Assembly (NCBI GenBank): GCA_013076295.1
Contig: RQOL01000906.1
Location: 6,514,297-6,578,296, forward strand
Direction: 5' to 3'
Source: Sanderia malayensis
Lineage: Eukaryota > Cnidaria > Scyphozoa > Semaeostomeae > Pelagiidae
Length of the DNA: 64,000 bases
Of this stretch, positions 45,496 to 57,725 are shown piece by piece. Below the pieces are notes generated by a model. That model saw only the letters and a list, made by a program, of their open reading frames with translations, searched no databases and was not told the origin of the DNA. Both the position numbers and the translations under genes were made by a program. Within the stretch, counting starts at the first letter, position 1. Every line of letters starts with the position of its first letter.

Positions 45496-45878
45496 GGGCC
45501 TGTTCATATGAGCCCGCTTGCCGGGCCAGCTCACTAAGCGAGACAGATGTAAATTCTATTCATATGAGAAAATTCCGTCACGCCTACCGAGATAGAAACT
45601 GTAACATGATATTTGTCACTTGAGAAATTGACAATGAAAGCAATGCCTGTACATGCGCAGTTGGCACGTTTCTGGCCCGGTAAGCGGGCTGGAGTGTTCA
45701 TATGGGAAAAATTTCATCCCGCTAGGCGGGATCCCGGCAGTGCTCCAGTGAGATCTCGCCTAGCGGGCCAGCCCGCTTTCTCATATGAACAAAAAACAAA
45801 TTTTGTATAGGAAATGGGGAGTGGGTGAGATCTCGCTTAGTGAGCTGGCCCGGCAAGCGGGCTCATATGAACAGGCCC
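45496..45878. mobile_element. Central 383-bp MITE, Harbinger-like
   Basis: GGGCCTGTTCATATGAGCCC at 45496 is mirrored at the other end (GGGCTCATATGAACAGGCCC to 45878). The TIRs extend about 50 bp through CGGGCCAGCTCACTAAGCGA. Inside is a second set of CCCGCTAGGCGGGATCCC-type inverted repeats. TTA lies to the left and TAA to the right; a 3-bp TWA duplication is typical of PIF/Harbinger, but because the arms are mirrored here the duplication cannot be proven. Confidence 0.75.
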
Positions 45879-45885
45879 TAATATC

Positions 45886-47796
45886 GTGGTAGAAAGATCT
45901 GTCTTTGGAGACATAAAATACGATACAGTTAAATCAATTCAGTTACACGGCTTCTCAGACGCGAGTCAGGTTGCTTATGGAGCAGCAGTATATTTAAGAA
46001 TAGAAACGTTTTCTACAGTTTCAGTAAAGTTGATAGCTTCAAAAACATGCATTGCACCGATAAAGGGCACCACCATACCTCGCTTGGAACTTATGGGAGC
46101 ACTGACACTCGCAGAGTTAATTAACACCGTAATCACAGTTTTGAAACACAAGCTTACTATTGGTAGAATATATTGTTGGTCGGATTCACAAGTTACTTTG
46201 CATTGGATATTGAACGAAAACAAAGTTTTGAAGCAACAGTTTGTAAGAAATCGTGTAATACAAATAAGAGCAATGACGCCAAATGCTACCTGGGGATATT
46301 GCCCTACATCTGATAATCCTGCTGATGTAGCTTCCAGAGGATCTACTGTCGCAAAGCTTCAAACAAATCAACTCTGGTGGGAGGGCGCCCCATTCTTAAA
46401 ATTGGATTTCGAATGTTGGCCCAAAGTTGATCTATTTTCGACTTCGATAATTGAAGAAGTAATTGAAAAACCTCAATCCACTCTTGTGAATAGCAATATA
46501 ACGCATTTCGCTGTAAGCAAGGTTATGGCTTGTCAAGATTTTAGCAGTATTGACAGACTGTTTCGTGTCACTGCATTCGTCTTACAATTTATTGAAGTAC
46601 TTATGAAAAAAGACATAATACCGGCAGAATTATATACAAAGGCACAGGTTATTTGGTACAAAGAATTACAGACCTCCTTTATCAACAACGAAAGTTTTAA
46701 TAAGTCAAAGGAAAATTTTCACATCATTCGCGATTCTCAAAATATCATACGGGTTGGAGGTCGAATCGACAATGCTTCACTGCCTTATGAAACCAAATTC
46801 CCTATTCTACTTCCCAGAGATCGTCACATAACAAAATTAATCGTGAAGAAATGCCATGCAAACGTAAAATACAACGGTCTAAAGGAGACTTTAACAGAAC
46901 TAAGATCACGATATTGGATCATAAAAGGAAGACAGGTCATAAAATCAATCCTGTCAAAATGTGTTACGTGTCGTAAAATAATGGGTAAACCTTTCGAAAC
47001 GCCTACGGCACCGCCATTGCCTTCATTTCGCGTATCAAGTGAAAATGCCTTTTCACAGATAGGAATAGATTTTGCTGGACCTTTATTTGTCAAAAATATA
47101 TACTCATCAACAAATGAAACATTCAAAAGTTACATCGCCTTGTTTACTTGCACAAATACCAGAGCCATTCATCTCGAATTAGTACCTGATCTTCAAGCTA
47201 ACACGTTTATTCGAGCACTTCAACGATTTATCGGTCGCCGCGGCATCCCCGCCTTCGTAATACCTGACAACGGCTCAACATTCATTGATCGCAAGGTGCA
47301 AAACTATGTAAAATCTAGATACATTGAATGGAAGTTTAATGTCCCTACTGCAAGTTGGTGGGGCGGCGTGTTTGAATCTCTGGTAAAACTCACAAAACGA
47401 TGCTTGCGTGAAACTCTTGGAAACGCTAAATTATCCTATGAAGAATTAGAAACAGTTCTAATAGAAACTGAAGGAATTTTGAACTCAAGACCGCTTACCT
47501 TTGTATATAACGATATATCACAGCCTCCGCTTACGCCTTCGTGTTTAATAGTTGGACGTCGACTACTGAATAAACCCGCAATTTCAAAACAAAATAGTGC
47601 TTCGAATCATAAAACATTAGTAAAACGTTCAAGACATTTACAGTTCTTATTATCGCAGTTTTTTAATCAATGGAAAACGGAATATCTTACGTCACTTCGT
47701 GAACGTGCCTCGCGTGTATCATCAAAATCGTCACTTCGCGTACCGAGACAAGGTGAAATCGTGTCTATCGCCAGTGGCGTAGATAAAAATATTTAG
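45886..47796 (+). pseudogene. pol: BEL/Pao pol fragment, mirror copy
   Basis: A 636-codon open frame, the mirror partner of 43626-45488, with the same RNase H, H2C2 and integrase order. Substitutions relative to the partner include A for T in KLIASKT, G for R in TIGRIYCW, and P for S in VIPDNGSTF next to the second catalytic Asp. Without the 92-bp insertion it continues into the integrase C-terminal domain (SSLRVPRQGEIVSI) and is then cut at 47771 by the CAGTGGCGTAGATA element, which supplies the stop. Both copies descend from one truncated pol fragment. Confidence 0.9.
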
Positions 47797-48568
47797 CGGG
47801 GGGACAAAGACCAAAATTTTCCGACAAAAAGGTGTGTCTTTTGGGCGTGTCCATAAGGGCACGCCCGAATTTAGGAAATTCCTTGATAAGACGTTTCTGA
47901 ATATACACTGAGTATAAACATGAAAGATGACAGTTAGTTGAGAAAAACACGAATCGGGAAATGACATGTTTTGGTGATTATAATTTTTAAAAGGTTACAA
48001 CAGAACAAAAACCAAAATAGAACATCGAAAACAAATTGATGAATGGCTCAATTGACAAGTTTTCTTGTTTTTGCTTCAAGAAAGGGTTCTTGCATCTTTC
48101 TTAATGGCAAGTTTGCCACTGCTTCGCAATTGATGGAGATCCACGCCAGTGGCGGCGCCAGCTCTAAAAAAGTGGGGGGGGGACTTTCGCGGGCGGGCAA
48201 GACGTTTTTAAAAATTGTGTCTTGCTGTTGTAGGGAAACATGACGTGCCGAAGGCACCCGCGCAATGGCCGGGCCTGGGGCGCTGTAAGCCCCTCAGTGG
48301 GTCCAGGGGGCGAAGCCCCCGGAAGCTCTCGGGATTTTGTCATTTCTGAGGTCTCAAAATGGCTTAGGATCCTTTGACTTCTCTTTCTGCATACATTGAA
48401 ATAACCCTTTTGTGTTTTACATTGAAATAATCTTGCGACACAATTCACAGAACGTAGGCCTACCCACCCCCAATTTTCTCATCGGATTTGCATGAGTCTG
48501 AGAGACCATCTTTCTGAAAAAATGGGGTGGATTAGTCCCCCCATTCCCCCTCCCTGGCGCCGCCACTG
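47772..48568. mobile_element. Truncated CAGTGGCGTAGATA element with nested hAT MITE, right arm
   Basis: The element begins at 47772 inside BEL pol and is cut at 48568. The nested hAT MITE spans 48147-48568, with the inner 8-bp flank ATCCACGC intact and the outer one missing. About 24 bp of the GC-rich centre present in the left copy (the ACTGCCCTGGACCC stretch) is absent here. Confidence 0.8.
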
Positions 48569-50790
48569 GCTGCTGCTTTTGCGCCTTATAATGCCTTTGG
48601 GCCATGCTTTTGCCTTCTAGCCTGTGTGATGTATGCGTCCCATGTATTTTGCCTTCTGGATATGCGTATAGTATCATAATATACTAATGATGAGTTTGGT
48701 CTTCGGGCCATTCGTCGGCCTTTGGGCCTTGCTTTTGCTTTCGAACCTGTTATAATGCTGTCGGGCCATGCTTTTGCCTTCTGGCCTTTGTTATGTATGC
48801 GTGCCATGTACTTTGCCGTCGGGCCATGTGTATATTATCAGAATAGTGCTGATGATAAGTTTGGTTTTTTGGCCATTCGTCTGCTTTCGGGCCTTTTTTT
48901 TGCTTTTGGACCTTGCTGGGGCTTTTGAGCCATGCTGTTGCCTTCAGGCCTTTGTATAATGCCTTCTGACCATGCTTTTGCCTTCTAGCCTTTGTTATAT
49001 ATGCGTGCCATGTACTTTGCCGTCGGGCCATGTGTATATTATCATAATGATGCTGATGATAGGTTCGGTCTTCGGGCAATTTTTCTGCTTTCAGGTCTTG
49101 TTTTTGCTTTTGAACCTTGCTGGGGCTTTTGAGCCTTGCTGTTGCCTTCAGGCCTTTTATAATGCCTTCTGGCCATGCTTTTGCCTTCTAGCTTTTGCCT
49201 TCTAGCCTTTTGCCATCTAGTTATATATGCTTGCCATGTAGTTTGCCTTCGGGCCATATGTATGTTATCAGAATAATACTAATGATAAGTTTGGTCTTTG
49301 GGCCATTCATCTGTCGTTGGGCCATGCTTTTGCCTTCCAGCCTTTGTTATATCTGCATGCCATGTACTTTGCCCTTGGGCCATGTGTATATTATCATAAT
49401 AATGCAGATGATAAGTTTGGTCTTTGGGCCATTTGTTGCCCCTGGGCCCATGCTGTTGCCTTCGGGACTTGCGTTTGCCTTCGGGCCATGCGTATATGAT
49501 CATAAGAATGCTGATGATAAGTTTGGTCTTTGGGCCATTTGTCGGCCTTCGGGCCTTGCTTTTGCCTTCGGGCCCTGCATATATTATCATAATAATACTA
49601 ATGGTAAGTTAGGTCTTAGGGCTATTCGTCTGCCTTCGGGCCTTGCTTTTTGCCTTCGGGCCATGCATATATTCTAATAATAATACTAATGGTAAGTTTG
49701 GTCTTCGGACCATTCATTTGCCTTCGGGCCTTGTTTTTGCCTTCGGGCCATGCGTATATTATCGTAATAATGCTAATGGTAAGTTGGGTCTTCGGGCCAT
49801 TTGTTTCGCCTTCGGGCATTGTGTTTGCCTTCGGGCCTTGCCTTTTGCCTTCGGGCCATGCGTATAGTATCATAATAATACTAATGATAAGTTTGGTCTG
49901 CGGGCCACTTGTTTGCCTTCGGGCCTTGCTGTTGCCTTCGGGCCTTGCTTTTTGCCTTCGGGCCATGCGTATAGTATCATAATAATACTAATGATAAGTT
50001 TGGTCTTCGGGCCATTTGTTTGCCTTCGGGCCTTGCTGTTGCCGTCGGGCCTTGCTGTTGCCTTCGGGCCATGCATATATTATAATAATAATAATAATGG
50101 TAAGTTTGGTCTTCGGGCCATTCGTCTGCCTTCGGGCCTTGTTTTTGCCTTCGGGCCATGCGTATATTATCGTAATAATGCTAATGGTAAGATGGGTCTT
50201 CAGGCCATTCGTTTGCCTTCGGGCATTGCGTTTTCCTTCGGGCCTTGCTTTTGCCTTCGGGCCTTGCCGCTGCCTTCAGGCCATGCATATATTATAATAG
50301 TAATACTAATGGTAAGTTTGGTCTTCGGGCCATTCGTCTGCCTTCGGGCCTTGCTTTTGCCTTCGGGCCATGCATATATTATAATAATAATACTAATGGT
50401 AGGTTTGGTTTTCGGGCCATTCGTCTGCCGTCGGGCCTTGCTTTCCCTTCGGGCCTTGCGTATCATATCATCATAACACTAATGATAATTTTGGTCGTCG
50501 GGCCATTTGTATGCCTTCGGGCCTTGCTGTTGCTGTTGCCTTCGGGCCTTGCTGTTGATGTTGCCTTCGGGCCTTGCTGTTGCTGCTGCCTCCGGGCCGT
50601 GCTGTTGCCTGTGGGCCTCGTGTATATTATCATAATAGTGTTATAATATATGGTACGTTTGGTCTTCAGGCCAGTCGTCTGCCTTCGGGCCGGGCTGTTG
50701 ACTTCGGGCCTTGCGTCTTTTGCCTCGCGAAATGTTCAATGCTGTCTGGCCGCGCTGTTGCCTTCGGGCAATAACTCGGCATCTAGGATT
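48569..50790. repeat. Satellite with GCCTTCGGGCC core, hierarchical unit
   Basis: A short core (TTGCCTTCGGGCCTTGCTTT, about 20 bp, in 1-5 copies) alternates with an AT-rich spacer (ATATTATCATAATAATACTA then ATGGTAAGTTTGGTCTTCGG), making higher-order units of very roughly 110-190 bp. Units sharpen towards 49500-50500 and are more worn at the left. The array is open for long stretches on both strands (plus reads LPSGLAFAFGP repeats, minus reads ARRQKQGPKAN repeats) because the unit lacks stop codons. No gene is implied. Confidence 0.92.
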
Positions 50791-51581
50791 AGGCGTAGCT
50801 CTCGAGCTATGTTTTCGCGCCCTGCGAGTTTTCCATTCCTGGCTCTAGTGGATTTGGGGAGCCCGTTATTGCTAGGTGTTCTAGGATTGTAGTGTTAGCG
50901 TTCCGCGATTGGTGGGTACACTTGCGTCACCGACCTTAGGGCTAGGTTTTGCTCAGGCAGTTCAAGGGCTAACGCACGAACGCCCACTTCCTGAGACAGG
51001 TGAGTGTTAAATATCAGTAAGTCATCAGTTTACCCTGAGACAGGTGAGTATTAAATATCGGTTAGACCTGATTTAACCGCAGTTAATACCACCTGGGCGA
51101 AGTGTCACTGTTGCTGGGGAGGGCTTTAGTTTGTCTGCTTGCATTATTACGAGGTCACAGCGGATGACACCATGCTATCTTTCTTGCTAGATCCCTTGAG
51201 ATTTATTCCGATCAGTATTCACGCCTTAAAATTACAGCTACAATTTCATCCCCACCCTGGTTTTCCCTCCCTCAATTTTTTTTTCTTTTACGTTCTTCCT
51301 TTTTTCTCGACTGCCCCCTTCTCTTCTCTTCTCTTTTCTGTTCTTTTCTTTTTCCTTCCTTATCCCGCAGTTTTTCGCTGCGGTGACAGGTGCGTTGGCG
51401 GGAAAAGTGTTTTTCTGGGCAATCACCGACCTTAGGGCTAGGTTTTGCTCAGGCAGTTCAAGGGCTAACGCATGAACGCCCACTTCCTGAGACAGGTGAG
51501 TATTAAATATCAGTAAGTCATCAGTTTACCCTGAGACAGGTGAGTATTAAATAAGCATTTGCTTGCTATGTTTTTGTCTAG
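50791..51581. repeat. Two direct repeats of about 135 bp, splice-donor rich
   Basis: 50924-51060 and 51421-51557 are near-identical (ACCGACCTTAGGGCTAGGTT to GAGTATTAAATA). Each contains the phrase CTGAGACAGGTGAGT twice, a perfect ACAG|GTGAGT donor context, so four donors lie upstream of the exon acceptor at 51581. A pyrimidine-rich stretch fills 51250-51365. Either these are duplicated 5' exon ends of the PHD gene or repeats of unrelated origin. Confidence 0.6.
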
Positions 51582-52299
51582 GCAATTGGCAGAGTGCAAT
51601 CAATGTCAGAATCGATATCACAGGATGTGTGAGAGAATACCAGGTCAGGCATTCCATGACACAGATGTTGAATGGAAATGCTCCCACTGTCAGAATAAAG
51701 CCCTGTCCACACTACACAGACTAACCCGGGTTCGACCCAGGTTTTCGTTAACCCAGGTTAGATTTTGCAGTGTGGACACAAATAACCTGGGTTCGCCCCG
51801 GGTTAGTTTAACCCATGTCCAGAGTTGGTTTGGACCCAGGTCGAACCCAGGTTAGTCTAAAAATTTCAAGTGTGGACACGGGCGAACCTGGGTTAGTTTT
51901 TGCAGCGCATTCGCATATTTGCATTTTGCATTGCGCGCCGAAAAATAAAAATACAATTTTGATCACTCACATGCAAACAATCTCACGTCGCTTCAACAAA
52001 TAAATAAATTGATAAATTGAAATGGAAACTTGCACTATCACTCCGGCACCTTCCATCTTGTTGATTGTCTTTGTGGTGGAATATATTTTTGTTTGTTTTG
52101 TTCTTGTTGCACAGCGACATAAAATTTGACTACGCATGCGTAGCGTTAGCTAACCTGGGCTCGCCCCGACTTTGCGTCCACATTACAAAACATGAAAATC
52201 AAGTGTGGACAAAACAGGGTTCGCCCCAGGTTTAATTTAACCCGGGTCGAACCTGGGTTAGTTTGTGTAGTGTGGACAGGGCTTAAACCTAATAACTAG
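51582..52299 (+). pseudogene. PHD-finger terminal exon, interrupted by a MITE
   Basis: After an acceptor (TGTTTTTGTCTAG, AG at 51580-51581) a frame reads QLAECNQCQNRYHRMCERIP, then GQAFHDTDVEWKCSHCQNK. This is the second half of a PHD zinc finger (CxxC, HxxC, then WxCxxC). PHD fingers bind histone H3 tails or partner proteins. The first half and upstream exons are not found. Removing the MITE 51699-52283 and one TAA restores CQNKPNN and a TAG stop (52297-52299), so this looks like a last exon. With the MITE the frame runs on into meaningless sequence. Similar PHD ends occur in transposon-linked cnidarian proteins, so host origin is not assured. Confidence 0.6.
51699..52283. mobile_element. 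MITE with AGCCCTGTCCACACT ends, TAA duplication
   Basis: AGCCCTGTCCACACTACACA at 51699 is mirrored at 52283. TAA occurs on both sides (51696-51698, 52284-52286), fitting a PIF/Harbinger-type 3-bp target. The TIRs extend through repeated AACCCGGGTTCGACC palindromes, some of them tandem within the left arm. No ORF of its own. Confidence 0.82.
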
Positions 52300-52560
52300 T
52301 ATATTAAATAATCAAGTAGGGCATTCCTGCAGAAGTCTGCAGGTTAAAAACTTCCCGGCAACCAGTATGCTCTGCTGGTAAGTTTGCTCAGGCGTTACTG
52401 TTATTTTCTATCAAATTGCGTTAAATGCACTAACGTTTTTTCGTGTTACATATTCTACATTTCACGTTGGCAAGAGTCAATAAAAAGTAACCAACTTCCC
52501 AACTTTGTGCAGCTTCGTAACTTTAACTCTTTTTAGGCCTGTCCTATCCTGTCCATTTAG
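52300..52560. other. Short spacer
   Basis: No gene or repeat end seen. It would be the 3' flank of the PHD exon. Confidence 0.25.
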
Positions 52561-53698
52561 GGTCGGCACTAGTACGTGGAGGATTTATGTACAATTATGA
52601 CATCATCGGTAAAATATGATTGTGAGGCTGTACACGAGTGTTGTGAGATAAAGAAGCGAGAACTGAGGATGACGACAATTCTCGCAAATCATTGTACCAG
52701 ACATGCGCATTTGTAATGTAACGAGACTTTTAGAATGTGAAATGAATGTGTAAGAATATATATAGTGGGCATAGTGATAGATATAGTAATTGGAAGAAAT
52801 TAGTTTTTCATGTGTCCATCAGCTTACTTAGTATTATTATATGGTTGCTCGTTTTTTTAATGTTCTTTTTGTAATTTTCGATTAGCACATGAAATTGAAC
52901 AACTATCTTAAATGACGTACCTTGTAATTAATGAATTTGCTGATAAACATTTATGATTTGATTTGATTTGATTTGATTTGGGATGGGAAATAAATAACGT
53001 GAACGCGAGAAAAGAGAGATATTTTTGTGCTGGTTTATTTCTACCCTACTGTGCATCTGTCTTCTTTGGCTTTGTTAACAAAGCAACGAGCCTGCCGTGA
53101 CTGACAGAATGAGACAGGAAGTGAAGCAATTGTCAAAGGCAAAGGCCATCGTCAACTATAACCAAAAAACCAAATCAGCACTTTTGAAAAACCAGATAAT
53201 TTTTTATCATTTGCATGTAATATGAAGGAGCTAAGTCTACCTGCGCTATAAAATATAATATATTTTGGCCACCGCAGAGGTACTTCCTGTGATCACATGC
53301 AAAAGAACAAAACAAAACAAAAGCACGAGAGAGTTATGTACAGTTTGACAAAACGGTTGATTTGAAAATAAAGCAATCACTGAAAAAGTTCAGAAAGAAT
53401 TGAGTCATAATTTGTTTCCAATTTTTGCAAAGATTGAGCATGTTCTAACCTTGTTTGGCTTCTTTATCTAATCCCCTAACATTTAATATACTTGGTTGTA
53501 TTGTCTCTTTTTGAAGTCTCGTTACATCACAAATGCGCATGTCTAATAATTTGAGAAATGATTTGCGAGAATTCTCGTCGTCGTTTGCTTCGTTTCTTAA
53601 ACTCATAACACTCGCGTGGCTCGGAAAACAGCCTCACAATCATATTTTACCTGTGATGTCATAATAGTACATAAATCCTCCACGTACTAGTGCCGACC
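52561..53698. mobile_element. TIR element, about 190-bp arms
   Basis: GGTCGGCACTAGTACGTGGA at 52561 is mirrored at 53698. Arms share AAAATATGATTGTGAGGCTG, TTCTCGCAAATCATT and CATGCGCATTTGT. The middle holds a TTTGA microsatellite (52950-52980) and no transposase. No clear target duplication was found; the next element starts six bases later. Confidence 0.8.
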
Positions 53699-53703
53699 AT
53701 CTA

Positions 53704-55526
53704 CAATAGATGGATTCCATGTTTACAATTATCGGGCGCATGCGCACGAGCTGGCAGGCAAAAAGCCGTGGCAGACTGTCACGGTCACTGTGTGATTCAT
53801 CTATTTACGTATCTGTTGGGCCGATAATCGCACTTTTAATTATTCCTACACGTAAATAACACAAAATATAAGTAAATAACACAAAATATAAGTAAAAACA
53901 CAATGTAAATGACATTCTAACCCCTTCAGACTAACGTTTGAGTTTAGTACTGGAGAACACGAAACTTTCACGCAAGACGCGTGTGTTTTGCATTTGCGAA
54001 AATTAATCTGTAGCTTCCCAAAACTTATTTTTTTTACCCAGACACTTTCGATAAATATTCTACAAGCTATTAGCTTCATGTTGATATTTTTTGGGGGTGT
54101 GTAGGACGAAAATTGGCCACGCTAATTGAATTTGAAAGTTGGTGTATCATGTTTTAAATGCTATTCTTTGCAGGGGTTTGATTTCACGGCTATTTTTGAT
54201 CAAGAAATCATGTCTTGAGCTCCAAAAATACCCAACTAAATTTGCCAAAAGCATTTCAAATGCACCCAAGTACTTTCGATACGTATTCGCCAAGGTTTTA
54301 GCTTTATGTTGGTGTAATTTAAATTAAAATGGAAAAATTTTGACCAAGTTAGGGGAATTTTAGTGTTTGTAAAGTAGCCTGACGAATTTAATTTTTCACG
54401 GCTTTTGTGTTTGGCTGCAGTAAATACTCCCTTAAAATTCAAAACAACACTGTTAAGAAATTTGAATATTTTTATCGGATTCGCTGTTTTCTTAGCTACA
54501 GTTTGATATATTTTTTATTACAGATTGAGTTTAAATTTTCCAGGATGGATTAGGTTTTTGAAGGCAACAAATCTTTTTAAACTTCACACTGAAATTATCA
54601 ACTTTCAGAAACGGCTTTCAGGGGGCAGCGCCTGCGCGGGGTGGTCACTTGCCAGGGGGAAGATTCCACCTCCCACCTTTAAGTGTTTTAGAAAAGTCAT
54701 AGTATGTATGTATGTATTGTAGGGTGTGTATTGTAGGGTATGTATGTAGGGTATATATGTAGGCTTTGTATGTAGGGTATGTATGTATGTATGTATGTAG
54801 GTACTACACCTACTATAAAAACATACTATATACCTACTATACCTATTGTACAAACATACTATACCTACTGTACTATACAAACATACTATGCCAATACTTT
54901 TTACTAAAATAAAAGTATAGTATGTAGTAGGTATAATATGTACTTTAAAAGTACTTTCGAATACGTATCGAAAGTACTTGGGTGCATTTGGAATGCTTTT
55001 CGCAAATTTAGTTGGATATTTTTGGAGCTCAAAACATGATTTTTTTTGATCAAAAATAGCCGTGAAATCAAATCCCTGCAAAAAATAGCATTTAAAACAC
55101 GATACACCAACTTTTAAATTCAATTAGCGTAGCCAATTTTTGTCCTACACACCCCCAAAAAATATCAACATGAAGCTAATAGCTTGTAGAATATTTATCG
55201 AAAGTGTCTGGGTAAAAAAAAGTAAGTTTCGGGAAGCTAAAGATTAATTTTCGCAAATGCAAAACACACGCGTCTTGCGTGAAAGTTTCGTGTTCTCCTG
55301 TACTAAGTACAAACGTTAGTCTGAAGGGGTTAGAATGTCACTTATATTGTTTTTTTACTTATATTTTGTGTTATTTACGTGTAGGAATAATTAAAAGTGC
55401 GATTATCGGCCCAACAGATACGTAAATAGATGAATCACACAGTGACCGTGACAGTCTGCCACGGCTTTTTGCCTGCCAGCTCGTGCGCATGCGCGCGATA
55501 ATTGTAAACATGGAATCCATCTATTG
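53704..55526. mobile_element. Long-TIR foldback element, about 600-bp arms
   Basis: The left arm from CAATAGATGGATTCCATGTT (53704) to about 54310 is mirrored from about 54935 to 55526. Shared landmarks are GTGCGATTATCGGCC, CACGTAAATAACACAAAATA, GGGTGTGTAGGACGAAAATT and CCCAAGTACTTTCGATACGT. The loop contains a GTAT/GTAGG microsatellite and short palindromic ACTATACCTACTGTA runs (54700-54930). No ORF of note. It abuts the end of the right outer arm. Confidence 0.85.
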
Positions 55527-57725
55527 GTATCGATCATCAACCGTGTTAGGCCCTCGACGAAAAGGGGATAACTTTTGAACGCGGGGTATTCCGCAAATAT
55601 TATTGCAGATTCGGACTCAGTGAGGTGAGACCTTTCTAATGATATATATTGTGACCTATTTTGGTGTGGTCCGTCAGGTTAAGATACACCATAACCTAAA
55701 CCAAGCTCTGTTCTGTTGCTGGTTAATTTTTAAAAAATGTTCACCAAATGAAAATTCACCAGGTAGCAACAGCACTCACTTCCCTGAAACCATAACTCAG
55801 AAATTAAATCAACACAAAAATTGCTTCATATAGAATACAAAACATTCGAATCCGGCTTTATTATATTCGTACCGTACCGAACCGAACCGAAGAGAATAAT
55901 CAAAACAAGGAGTCTCTTTCTGATCCGAGTTCCAGAGTCCTGCATCTCTGTTACGAGGTATCTTTACATGTCCCTTTGTTTGTACACAATGAAAACTGCG
56001 AAGAGGTCCCTTAAAAAGTGTTTACGAAATTTTATCGAAGTGGAGTAATTAAAACTCCAATAATTAAAATTTCTTTCACTCAAAGCCACGCAAATTCTGG
56101 CTCATTTAAAAGAGAATGTTTTAACATTTTGGAAAATATAAAAAATTTTCATGTAACTGTCTTGACCTTTTAGAATTCAAGGTCTTGAACCTTGAATTCT
56201 AAAAGGTCAAGACAGTTTTGTTTGTTTATCATTGTTTATCAAAGGTCAAGACAGTTTGTCTTTGTTTATCATTTTAGGAATGTGATTGGTATTTTTCCAT
56301 AATTTTTTTCAGAGTAAAAAAAGAAGGTTAAGCACCATAACAAAAAATCCGACATGGATGTTCCTATAATTTGTTTCAAATATTATAATTTGATATAATT
56401 TTTAAGGGCTGAATATTTTCTGAAGTGAACAACAATTTTATTTTTTAAAACCATATTTGAAATATGAAAAACAAAACATGTGCTTCTCAAGTTGTAAACA
56501 AAGACTTAAACCTTGAATTCTAAAAGGTCAAGACAGTTACATGAAATTTTTATATATTTTTCAAAATGTTAAAACATTCTTTTTTAAATGAGAGAAAATT
56601 TGTGTGGCTTTGAGTGAAAGAAATTTTAATTATTGGCGTTTAATTACTCCACTTCGATAAATTTTCGCAAACTGTTTTTGAGGGACCTCTTTGCAGTTTG
56701 CTTTTAATACTATGGTAAAACAAAATGATATTAAATTATGATTTCACTTGAAAAAGTATGAAATTTTGAGTATATTTCTGCTAAAGAAATTCACTATTGA
56801 AACCTGTTTGATAGTTTTATATTATTATGTAAATTTTCTTGCTCAAGCCTAGGGCCACTTCTAGAGACCATTTTTCATCAGGCGTTGCAACATTTTGGAA
56901 CCCTAGTGTAGTGTATAATATAGATAGGAGTACACAAGTTGACCAGCCGGCTGGCACAGCACAACAGAAAGAGGCTTTGAGATGTCATCAATGAAAAAGA
57001 TAACAATATTGTAGATTCATACTTAGGCAGGTAATAACTGTCCATTGGTATATTTCTTGCACGAGTTGGGCATGGTCACAAATAAAATTTATATAATTCT
57101 CAGCCTAACACAAAAAGAAAGCAAACAACCAACAGCTTATAATATCAAATTGGGTTTCAAACATGACCAACATAGCACCCACTTTACTCTGCAAATTATT
57201 TCACTCCTTCTTGTATCATCTTAAAATTCTGATCTTACTTTGAAAAATTGAATTACCTACTTTCAAGCAATATTTTTATGGTTTCCATTTATGTGAGTAT
57301 ATTTCATCTGCTCAAGTCTGCAGCAAATTTACTTCCAAAACATTGACCGATAAGGTGAATGGAAATATCAGGGAGCAGAGTTGAAGGTCCTTATCTGTTG
57401 TTCTTGCTATTGACAGTACTTATTTTACGGACTCAGGGTGTGAACTTATGATCAAACATTCCAATGTGATCTGATTAGAGGAGGGCTTAAGATTTCCGTC
57501 AGTAATTTACTAAAAGTGTCCATGTAAGTACATAATTGATTGGTCAAGTACATAATAATCAGTACAGAATAGAAACAAGAAAGGAGACAGGTTCTCTGTT
57601 ACTTAAAGTTTCATGCTCACGCAATCATCAGACAGACTATTATGAATTACATCCCGATTTACTGAAATTTATTTACAAGCAGGGGTTGATTAAAACAAAG
57701 GAGTTACTTTTAGAATTAGAGTCAA

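Larger units (their letters stand above)
45879..48568 (-). repeat. Right arm of the BEL/Pao palindrome
   Basis: Reverse complement of 42685-45495. It ends exactly at the outer terminus of the hAT MITE (48568): the next bases are GCTGCTGC and not the expected duplication ATCCACGC, which is kept at the inner side (48139-48146). So the breakpoint of the inverted duplication coincides with a transposon end. Confidence 0.92.

Noticed and set aside
42685..48568. Assembly artefact as the explanation for the BEL palindrome
   Set aside because: The arms differ by substitutions, indels and a 92-bp insertion, which a simple assembly fold would not create. Read-level proof is still lacking.
49195..50476. 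Plus-strand 160- and 187-codon frames and matching minus-strand frames
   Set aside because: Both strands of the same satellite are open because the unit lacks stop codons; there is no non-repetitive content.
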